20,618 nucleotides of DNA. Source: Sphaerochaetaceae bacterium (GTDB taxonomy: Bacteria > Spirochaetota > Spirochaetia > Sphaerochaetales > Sphaerochaetaceae). The translations under genes and the position numbers were made by a program. Below the pieces are notes generated by a model that searched no databases, was not told the origin of the DNA, and worked only from the letters and a program-made list of their open reading frames with translations. Of the stretch, positions 14,821 to 20,618 are shown piece by piece (position 1 is the first letter of the stretch; each line of letters begins with the position of its first letter). The stretch covers positions 1-20,618 of the forward strand of contig JALNVT010000019.1 of the NCBI GenBank assembly GCA_023231265.1. The letters are read 5' to 3'.

Positions 14821-14848
14821 ATTATATAACATAATCATATTCATTCAA
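14821..14848 (-). promoter_or_regulatory. Promoter of the two-component pair
   Basis: On the minus strand TTGAAT (14843-14848) and TATAAT (14821-14826, perfect -10) are 16 bp apart. Transcription would start near 14814, giving a ~28-nt leader before the TTG start codon. Confidence 0.6.
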
Positions 14849-15080
14849 ACAATTTTATTATATTAATGTAAATATTGTTAAAAAGACAAGTTAATATAAA
14901 CTTAAAACAGCATATAATAAAGAAAATAATTTAAAATTACACAAAATAGTAACAATTCAAATTAAAATAAAATAATATCTATTTACATCTTGAACATTTA
15001 TGTCTATATAACTAATATTAAATAAATAAAAAAATATTTATTTCAATCAAAGTTCAAAGACTCTGGGGAGAAAGTTCAAA
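14849..15080. other. AT-rich divergent spacer between regulator and dehydrogenase genes
   Basis: The spacer from 14787 to 15080 holds the response-regulator promoter on its left and the dehydrogenase promoter on its right. The middle is nearly all A and T. AAATAAATA-N6-TATTTATTT (15020-15043) is a pure A/T inverted repeat in the leader of the dehydrogenase mRNA. I see no gene here. Confidence 0.6.
14982..15018 (+). promoter_or_regulatory. Promoter region of the 3-hydroxyacyl-CoA dehydrogenase gene
   Basis: Two overlapping sigma-70-like pairs with 17-bp spacing are visible: TTTACA (14982-14987) with TATATA (15005-15010), and TTGAAC (14990-14995) with TAATAT (15013-15018). Each matches the consensus at four or five of six positions. 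One or both may be used. Confidence 0.45.
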
Positions 15081-16019
15081 ATGATCCAAACTATTGGAAT
15101 TGCAGGTTCTGGAACAATGGCAACCTCAATGGCATTGATTTTCGCTGAAAAAGGCTACGATGTTCATGTCATCTACCATAGAGAAGAGACTGCTTTAAAA
15201 AGCAAGAAGAGCATTCAAGATTCACTGAATCAAACATATCTAAATAATGATATTATCAAAAAAGTAATAATTGACAAGATCAATTACACATCATCTTTCA
15301 AAATGTTTGCTCCCTGTGATTTGATTGTAGAATCAATCAAAGAAGATCTTGATGTGAAGAGAGAATATTGGACTAGAGTCTGTGATTTTGCTAAAGAAGA
15401 TGCAATTCTTGCAACCAATACTTCAGGACTCTCCATAACAGATATATCAAAAGCTGTAAAATATCCACAACGTTTTGTTGGGATGCATTGGTTCAACCCA
15501 CCCCACCTCATTCCACTGATTGAGGTCATAAAGGGTGAGGCCACATCTGATGATACGGCAAAAGCTGTATATGATGTCGCATTGAAAATTGGTAAGAAGC
15601 CAATAAATGTATCAAAAGATGCAAAGGGCTTCATTGCAAATAGAATTCAGCTCGCTGTTTTGAGAGAAGCTCTTCACATAGTTGAAAATGGTATTGGAAC
15701 ATATAAAGATGTTGATGATGCAATGAAATATGGATTGGGTTTTCGCTATTCATGTCTGGGACCCTTTGAGGTATCAGATTTAGGTGGACTTGATGTGTTT
15801 CATAGCGTAGGTGAATATCTCTATGAAGATTTAGCAGATGATAAAAAACCACAGAAATCTTTCAATGATTTGATAGATAGCAAAAAACTTGGTGTTAAAA
15901 CTCAAGAAGGCTTCTATGACTATCATGATGGAAGAGATCAAAAAGCAATCAGAGATAGAGATAAAAAATTTATTCTGATGAAGAAATTTCAAGAGGAAGC
16001 TGAGAAAGCAACAAAATAA
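15081..16019 (+). CDS. 3-hydroxyacyl-CoA dehydrogenase (Hbd/PaaH family)
   Basis: A 312-aa enzyme that interconverts 3-hydroxyacyl-CoA and 3-oxoacyl-CoA with a nicotinamide cofactor. The N-terminal Rossmann fold has GSGTMATSMA (residues 9 onward). Catalytic residues can be placed as S115 (TNTSGLS), H136 (GMHWFNP), E148 (PLIEVI) and N187 (FIANRI), with family spacing. The C-terminal helical dimer domain ends with GFYDY followed by a ~35-residue charged tail, making it longer than typical 282-aa Hbd. Strand 2 ends VIYHRE instead of the usual acidic residue that binds NAD ribose, so cofactor preference may be altered. GGGGAG precedes ATG 15081. It stands alone, without thiolase or crotonase genes. 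Confidence 0.9.
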   Translation: MIQTIGIAGSGTMATSMALIFAEKGYDVHVIYHREETALKSKKSIQDSLNQTYLNNDIIKKVIIDKINYTSSFKMFAPCDLIVESIKEDLDVKREYWTRVCDFAKEDAILATNTSGLSITDISKAVKYPQRFVGMHWFNPPHLIPLIEVIKGEATSDDTAKAVYDVALKIGKKPINVSKDAKGFIANRIQLAVLREALHIVENGIGTYKDVDDAMKYGLGFRYSCLGPFEVSDLGGLDVFHSVGEYLYEDLADDKKPQKSFNDLIDSKKLGVKTQEGFYDYHDGRDQKAIRDRDKKFILMKKFQEEAEKATK

Positions 16020-16041
16020 TATAAGTAAATCACACTCCATT

Positions 16042-16075
16042 CTGCAGAAGATGTCCTCATCTTCTGCAGTTTTTT
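16042..16075 (+). terminator. Rho-independent terminator after the dehydrogenase gene
   Basis: CTGCAGAAGATG (16042-16053), TCCT loop, CATCTTCTGCAG (16058-16069): a perfect 12-bp stem followed by TTTTTT. It ends 5 bp before the convergent sirtuin stop codon and has no U tract in the opposite direction. Confidence 0.95.
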
Positions 16076-16079
16076 ACCA

Positions 16080-16859
16080 TCACTTCTGTGTCAAACTATT
16101 TGCAAACTCATTCAATGGAACGAAAAGCTTTTCAAGATCATCAAAATGAAGAGCTGCATATGAATCGAGTGATGTATGCTGCTTGTTGACCATAACAATC
16201 TTGCCTTTTCCACGTCTTGCTGTGTACATTGGAAATGATGCTGCAGGTTGAACAACCAATGAAGATCCAAGAACAAGACACAGATCACAATCACTGAACA
16301 TGTGCTCAGCTCTCATCAGAATTGAACTGTTAAGTCCCTCTCCATAAAAAACAATATCAGGCTTGATCAAACCACCGCATTGCTTGCAATGTGGAACTTC
16401 ATCATTGAGAACTATAGGTGCAATATCTTTATAATCATAATGAGCACCACATTTTGTGCAGTAATGATGCTTTGCAGATCCATGGACCTCATAAACTTTC
16501 TTAGCACCAGCTCTTGTATGAAGCATATCTATGTTCTGTGTGAATATACCATCTAGATAACCCTTGTTCTCAAGAGTTGCCAATGTCTTATGAACAACAT
16601 TTGGTTCAAAATCTTCCAATTTATACCAGACGTCTTTAGCCCAAGCATAAAAAACATCAGGATGGAGACGAAAGAATCCAATGTCCAATATCTCTTCCAC
16701 GTTCATTCCATGCCAGCTGTCACTATAAACACCATGAGTAGAGCGAAAATCAGGAATCCCACTCAAAGTTGAAATTCCAGCTCCAGACAGCACAACGGTA
16801 CTATGAGATTTTACAATCAAGTTTGCTAATTCTTCTAAGTTCTTATCAAAACTACTCAT
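16080..16859 (-). CDS. cobB: Sir2-family NAD-dependent protein deacylase
   Basis: A 259-aa sirtuin that removes acyl groups from lysines using NAD+. Motifs in order: GAGIS (26-30) and IPDFR (35-39) for NAD binding, TQNID (107-111), the catalytic H126 in EVHGS, and four zinc ligands C134, C137, C158, C161. There is no Tyr-x-x-Arg desuccinylase signature after the NAD loop that I can see, so a deacetylase is the better guess. GAGGT before ATG 16859 supports the start. It is convergent with the dehydrogenase gene and divergent from the methyltransferase gene. Confidence 0.94.
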   Translation of the reverse strand: MSSFDKNLEELANLIVKSHSTVVLSGAGISTLSGIPDFRSTHGVYSDSWHGMNVEEILDIGFFRLHPDVFYAWAKDVWYKLEDFEPNVVHKTLATLENKGYLDGIFTQNIDMLHTRAGAKKVYEVHGSAKHHYCTKCGAHYDYKDIAPIVLNDEVPHCKQCGGLIKPDIVFYGEGLNSSILMRAEHMFSDCDLCLVLGSSLVVQPAASFPMYTARRGKGKIVMVNKQHTSLDSYAALHFDDLEKLFVPLNEFANSLTQK

Positions 16860-16878
16860 TTATTACCTCGTTATTTTT

Positions 16879-16907
16879 AGGATAGTGCTCTTCTAGCAAT
16901 TTATCAA
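16879..16907 (-). promoter_or_regulatory. Possible promoter of the sirtuin gene
   Basis: On the minus strand TTGATA (16902-16907) and TATCCT (16879-16884) are 17 bp apart, giving a leader of about 12-15 nt that just includes the ribosome site. Moderate match only. The rest of the spacer (16908-17079) shows no gene or clear structure. Confidence 0.4.
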
Positions 16908-17079
16908 GACAAAAAAATCTAAAATATACTTTGTGAGTGCAAGATTTCCTGTCTGTTTTTATAAATGAATCAAGGTCAGAATCACCAGTAAATTTGTAAG
17001 TTTATTTCAATCAAACAAAACACTATGGTATAAAGATTTTTTTTAGCTTATGGTACAATTCATACAATTGAATATGAAA

Positions 17080-17107
17080 TTGAAGAATTCAGTTGACCGT
17101 ATACAAT
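17080..17107 (+). promoter_or_regulatory. Possible promoter of the methyltransferase gene
   Basis: TTGAAG (17080-17085) and TACAAT (17102-17107) are 16 bp apart, with AAAGGAA seven bases later serving the TTG start at 17126. This supports the later start codon, since an earlier TTG at 17093 would lie inside the promoter. Confidence 0.5.
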
Positions 17108-17125
17108 AATTTTAAAGGAATCAAA

Positions 17126-18016
17126 TTGATCTGGATATATAGAAATACACCAAGAGGTTTTGAAGATTTATCATCAGCCGAAATGAAAGCAGCAGGACTA
17201 ACACAGGTATCAAATAGATACTTCTTTGGTGATAGTTTTGATCTACAAACAAGTGCCTACCCTCAGTTTTTAGCTAGAGAGGTCTCCAGAGGCTCATCTG
17301 CAGAAGAGGCAATGAGGAACTTCAAAGAGGACATTCCATCTCCCTATAGAATGGAGAAGGTTGGAAAGAAAGGAAGATGTGGTTCACTCACCTATGCAAT
17401 GTTGGCTGAAAAGATACTAGGCGGTGTGATCAGAGCATCGGATCCAAAATCAGTAATAATTGTATTCACTCCAGATGATAAAACTTGGATTGCAGGTTTT
17501 GTCGCTGAAGAGAAGAAGACTGCTCTGAACAAACTCAGAACTATAACAGAGAGGACCTGTGTATCTCTCAGTGCTCAGGCAGCTCTTGCTTTGGTAAACA
17601 TTGCACCAGATGAACCAATCATAGATCCTTGCTGTGGAACAGGAATGATTCCACTTGCTGCAATGCTTTTGGGCAAGAAGACCTATGCGTCGGACAACAA
17701 CTATAAAATGCTTGGAATGTCGAGAAAAAACAGAGATATCTTGAATCTGAATTTAGAATTCATGTATAAAGATGCCTTTGAGCCTTGGATAGAGAACTGC
17801 TGTTTGGTATGTGATTTACCTGCAGATAGAGGTTGGGATACGAGAACAGAAGATCTATCTTTGAAGATTTTCAGCAGCTGGATTCCACATATAAAAAGCT
17901 TCTGCATAATAGCACCAACTCAAATCTTGAAAAAGTTACCCAACAGCATTGAAGTGACTCAGACAGTTGAATTCACTGCCAACAGAACAATTATTTTGGG
18001 CAAGACAATTAAATAA
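17126..18016 (+). CDS. TRM11-like class I SAM-dependent methyltransferase
   Basis: A 296-aa protein. Residues 167-173 (DPCCGTG) are motif I for SAM binding, ASDNN near 188-192 is motif II, and the motif IV position reads DLPAD (230-234) in place of the DPPY or NPPY seen in N-methyltransferases. The order and the region before motif I (LSAQAALALVNIA) resemble TRM11/RlmK-type tRNA and rRNA guanine methyltransferases. The N-terminal ~140 residues are not a clear THUMP domain. The frame is open back to TTG 17093, but TTG 17126 has AAGGAA 5 nt upstream and the promoter pair overlaps the earlier codon, so I choose 17126. Substrate is unknown. Confidence 0.75.
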   Translation: MIWIYRNTPRGFEDLSSAEMKAAGLTQVSNRYFFGDSFDLQTSAYPQFLAREVSRGSSAEEAMRNFKEDIPSPYRMEKVGKKGRCGSLTYAMLAEKILGGVIRASDPKSVIIVFTPDDKTWIAGFVAEEKKTALNKLRTITERTCVSLSAQAALALVNIAPDEPIIDPCCGTGMIPLAAMLLGKKTYASDNNYKMLGMSRKNRDILNLNLEFMYKDAFEPWIENCCLVCDLPADRGWDTRTEDLSLKIFSSWIPHIKSFCIIAPTQILKKLPNSIEVTQTVEFTANRTIILGKTIK

Positions 18017-18028
18017 GATCGATATTGA

Positions 18029-18065
18029 AACACCCTCCACAATGCATGAGCAATAAGAGGGTGTT
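18029..18065. terminator. Candidate convergent terminator between methyltransferase and miaB
   Basis: AACACCCTC (18029-18037) pairs with GAGGGTGTT (18057-18065), a perfect 9-bp stem with a 19-nt loop holding a small TGC/GCA helix. Neither side has a strong T tract (CAACATATT on the plus side, TTTCAATAT on the minus side). It lies between converging genes and may work weakly both ways. Confidence 0.55.
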
Positions 18066-18076
18066 CAACATATTAT

Positions 18077-19414
18077 CTAAACTTCAGACTTTTTATAAAG
18101 GCGTCCTAAAATTGTGTTACCTTTTGTACTCAAGTATTCAACTTCAGCTACATCGTCGATTTTAACACTATCATCATGAGTGAAAGCAACCATTTCATTG
18201 TGCTCTCCTCGACCTAGATATTTATTCTCATCATCACGACTTACTTTAGTTACAAGAACTCTATGAACACCATGTGCCATTTTAGCTTTCTCCTCACCAA
18301 ATATTTCCTGCTGTCTATCGATGATGCTCTGAAGTCTTGCTTTTTTAATATCATCAGGAATCTGACCATCCATCTCAGTTGCCGGAGTTCCCTCACGAGG
18401 ATTCCAGTAGTACATGAATGCTTCTGTACATCTAAGATAATTCATCATCTTCTGAGAATCTGCCAATTCCTCTTCAGTTTCAGAAGGAAAACCTACCATG
18501 ACATCTGTAGAGAAAGTTATTTCAGGAACAGCTGCTCTCAATTTATCAATCAAAGTTATCAATTTTGCACTGTCATATCTTCTGTTCATGATCTTCAAGA
18601 TTCTGTCACTGCCACTTTGAATTGGAAGGTGTATGTGCTTTGCAACTTTCTTCTCTTTCTTTATGACCTCAATCAATTCATCACTGAAATCTTTAGGATG
18701 TGGAGATTCAAATCTGATCCATTCAATGTTACCTGCAACCTCACATACTCTCTCAAGCAATTGAGGGAATTTGATTGTGTTGCCGTCTTCATCGACATAG
18801 TTATAACTGTTTACATTCTGGCCCAGAAGACTTATTTCTTTAACGCCTTTTGAATCTAGGAATTTGACCTCTGTCAATACAGCCTCTAAAGGTCTTGAGC
18901 TCTCTCGTCCTCTTGTATAAGGAACAATGCAGTAAGTACAGAAGTTGTTGCAACCATTCATGATTGGAACGAAAGTTGAAACATCACCTTCTTTGTAGTA
19001 ATTATCTAAAAATCCATAGCTCTCATCTCTTTGGAATCTTCTTTTTCCAAGAGCTACATCAACAATTTTTAACTTATCGTTTGTACCGAAAACATAATCT
19101 ACTTGTGGAGCATCTTTTTTCAAAGAATCTTTGAGTCTCTCTGCCATACAACCCATGACAACCAAAATCATGGGATGGTCTGTTTTGATTCTTGAGTAGT
19201 TTCCAATCCTACCCCATACTCTGTTTTCTGCACTCTGTCTGACAGAACATGTATTGATTATTGAAATATCAGCTTCTTCACATTTTTCAGCTGCAGTCAA
19301 GCCAATGCCTTTCAGTTGCATCTCAAGAGCTTCGCTCTCAGCAATATTCATTTGACAACCATAAGTTTCAAACCAATATTTCTCAATAGTTTTTGGTCTT
19401 TTATATCTCGCCAT
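18077..19414 (-). CDS. miaB: tRNA-2-methylthio-N6-dimethylallyladenosine synthase
   Basis: A 445-aa radical-SAM methylthiotransferase that adds the 2-methylthio group to i6A37 of tRNA. The N-terminal UPF0004 domain has cluster ligands C20, C56 and C89. The radical-SAM domain has C155, C159 and C162 (CNNFCTYC), and the C-terminal ~65 residues form the TRAM RNA-binding domain. YGCQMN, NTCSVR and LLGQNVNSY identify MiaB over RimO or MtaB. AAGGGA lies before its ATG, which overlaps the folD stop by one base (TAATG), so the two are cotranscribed and probably coupled. Confidence 0.97.
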   Translation of the reverse strand: MARYKRPKTIEKYWFETYGCQMNIAESEALEMQLKGIGLTAAEKCEEADISIINTCSVRQSAENRVWGRIGNYSRIKTDHPMILVVMGCMAERLKDSLKKDAPQVDYVFGTNDKLKIVDVALGKRRFQRDESYGFLDNYYKEGDVSTFVPIMNGCNNFCTYCIVPYTRGRESSRPLEAVLTEVKFLDSKGVKEISLLGQNVNSYNYVDEDGNTIKFPQLLERVCEVAGNIEWIRFESPHPKDFSDELIEVIKKEKKVAKHIHLPIQSGSDRILKIMNRRYDSAKLITLIDKLRAAVPEITFSTDVMVGFPSETEEELADSQKMMNYLRCTEAFMYYWNPREGTPATEMDGQIPDDIKKARLQSIIDRQQEIFGEEKAKMAHGVHRVLVTKVSRDDENKYLGRGEHNEMVAFTHDDSVKIDDVAEVEYLSTKGNTILGRLYKKSEV

Positions 19415-20295
19415 TATTTTCCCTTTTTAGAATGCTGTTTTGCACTCTTCATAGTATTTTCCATCAACATTGCAATAGTCATCAATCCAACTCCACCTGG
19501 AACTGGGGTAATTGATTCAGCTTTTGAAGAGCAGTCATCAAAGTTGACATCTCCAACCACTCTGTAGCCTCTTTTTCTTGTTGAATCAGCCACACGGTTG
19601 ATACCAACATCAATTATCACAGTACCTTCTTTTATCATATCAGATGTAACAAAATCAGCCTTTCCAATAGCAGCAATTATTATGTCTGCTGTTTTGGTGA
19701 TTTCTTTCAAGTTCTTTGTTCTGCTGTGGCAAATTGTAACTGTTGCATCGCGTCCCTTCTGAATTAGAAGAGATGCCATTGGTTTTCCAACAATATTTGA
19801 TCTACCTATTATTACAGCATGTTTGCCTTGAGTTTCAATATTGTAGTAGTCCAATATTGACATCACACCATTTGGAGTGCAGCTTACAAAACAATCAAGA
19901 CCAGCTAGAAGTCTTCCAACATTGATTGGGTGAAAACCATCAACATCTTTATCAGGATGAATTGCTTCAATCACCTTCTGTTCATCAATTGCTGCAGGCA
20001 ATGGCATTTGAACCAATATACCATGAACACTTTCGTCTTGATTCAACTCGTCAATCAATTCTAGAAGCTTCTTTTCAGTTGTTGTTTCAGGTAACAAATA
20101 ATCTTTATGTGCAAAACCAAGTCTTATACAAGCTTTCTTTTTGCTCTTTACATAAGATTGACTTGCAGGATTCTCACCTACAAGAATAACTGCCAACTGT
20201 GGAGCATATCCCATTTCTTTTACAAATGATTCACATTCAATCTTGATGCCATTCAATTTAGCATCAGCAACTTCTTTTCCTGATAATAATCTCAT
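19414..20295 (-). CDS. folD: Bifunctional methylene-THF dehydrogenase/cyclohydrolase
   Basis: A 293-aa enzyme that converts 5,10-methylene-THF to 10-formyl-THF in one-carbon metabolism. Y48 and K52 (YVKSK) are catalytic, D119 lies in DKDVDGFHP, GRSNIVGKP at 164-172 binds the cofactor, and PVPGGVG near the end closes the folate site. The frame is open further upstream to 20343, but ATG 20295 has GAGGGG before it and gives the standard MRLLSGKEVA start. The upstream extension (MPFLFFC...) is not part of the family. First gene of a folD-miaB pair. Confidence 0.96.
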   Translation of the reverse strand: MRLLSGKEVADAKLNGIKIECESFVKEMGYAPQLAVILVGENPASQSYVKSKKKACIRLGFAHKDYLLPETTTEKKLLELIDELNQDESVHGILVQMPLPAAIDEQKVIEAIHPDKDVDGFHPINVGRLLAGLDCFVSCTPNGVMSILDYYNIETQGKHAVIIGRSNIVGKPMASLLIQKGRDATVTICHSRTKNLKEITKTADIIIAAIGKADFVTSDMIKEGTVIIDVGINRVADSTRKRGYRVVGDVNFDDCSSKAESITPVPGGVGLMTIAMLMENTMKSAKQHSKKGK

Positions 20296-20618
20296 ATGAT
20301 TCCCCTCGTTTTGCTTTATAACACAAAAGAATAAAAAAGGCACTATTTTTGACTCTAAAAATCTGTATTAGAAAATTAGATAACTGCCATAAACAAAATA
20401 CCAAAAATTTTCCATATAAAGAACCAAAAATAAGACACTCTGTAATATAAATTTTTATTTTTTCGTACAAGAGTTTGCTTGACATAACTTTAAATACTTT
20501 ATTATATATTTTCTATCAAGAATCTACTTAACATATATTTTGAATTTGTATCAATTAACAATATATTTAGATTCTATACCTCTTTATAATATTACATAAC
20601 TAATAATTTAAAGAAAAA
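20296..20618. other. AT-rich spacer upstream of folD
   Basis: Very AT-rich, with no frame carrying a ribosome site. The folD promoter must be here; TTATAAA on the minus strand around 20316-20322 could be its -10, but I see no convincing -35. The right part carries an outward promoter at 20479-20508. Otherwise nothing recognisable. Confidence 0.6.
20479..20508 (+). promoter_or_regulatory. Promoter reading out of the right edge
   Basis: A perfect -35 TTGACA (20479-20484) is followed 18 bp later by TATATA (20503-20508), or 17 bp later by TTATAT. Transcription would start near 20515 and run off the window; no start codon with a ribosome site is seen in the remaining ~100 bp, so the gene, or an RNA gene, lies beyond. 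Confidence 0.5.

Noticed and set aside
17093..17125. Earlier TTG start for the methyltransferase
   Set aside because: It would lie within the likely promoter; the later TTG has AAGGAA upstream.
18263..18853. 196-codon open frame antisense to miaB
   Set aside because: Entirely inside miaB on the other strand, Cys/Phe/Ser-rich composition typical of antisense frames, no ribosome site.
20296..20343. 16-residue N-terminal extension of FolD
   Set aside because: Not part of the family; GAGGGG lies just before ATG 20295.

Overview
The window is AT-rich bacterial chromosome with compact genes, short overlaps and good Shine-Dalgarno sites. It most likely comes from an anaerobic, host-associated spirochaete (Treponema/Sphaerochaeta-like). 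The main clue is the solute-binding protein, whose mature N-terminus follows a signal peptide ending FVFA|QGSSEK, a style common in those genera. Anaerobiosis fits the oxygen-sensitive radical-SAM sulfatase maturase. The lineage is an inference; there is no rRNA gene to confirm it. I see no tRNA, rRNA, CRISPR array, insertion sequence or phage gene.

Layout. (1) 1-1434: the 5' part of a chromate-transporter gene (minus) diverges from a LysR regulator; their shared spacer has a good promoter with a dyad across it. (2) 1424-6334, minus strand: a molybdenum hydroxylase operon, xdhA-xdhB-xdhC, closely matching E. coli XdhABC in order and motifs, followed by a hairpin and an anaerobic sulfatase-maturating enzyme. 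(3) 6335-6959: a 625-bp divergent control region with a strong xdhA promoter, a ~130-nt xdhA leader containing an 11-bp inverted repeat, and two 22-bp CRP-type palindromes with unusual TGGGA/TCCCA half-sites. (4) 6960-10935: a Crp/Fnr-family regulator, then a sugar-type ABC importer (binding protein, two permeases, no ATPase) closed by a strong terminator. (5) 10998-12195: an SRPBCC-like protein and an unrecognised 198-aa protein. (6) 12232-14786, minus: a YesN/YesM-type response regulator and histidine kinase, the class that usually controls such importers. (7) 15081-16859: a 3-hydroxyacyl-CoA dehydrogenase and, convergent to it across a strong terminator, a Sir2 deacylase. (8) 17126-18016: a TRM11-like methyltransferase. 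(9) 18077-20295, minus: folD-miaB with overlapping stop/start, then an AT-rich edge with an outward promoter.

How the parts may work together. The xdh enzyme would hydroxylate purines or related N-heterocycles. The adjacent Crp-like protein probably represses itself through the palindrome on its own -10 box, and may also affect xdh and the importer. The importer probably borrows a shared MsmK/UgpC-type ATPase encoded elsewhere. The most distinctive thing here is this regulator and its operators, including a likely leaderless mRNA. Most of the enzymes are ordinary members of known families.
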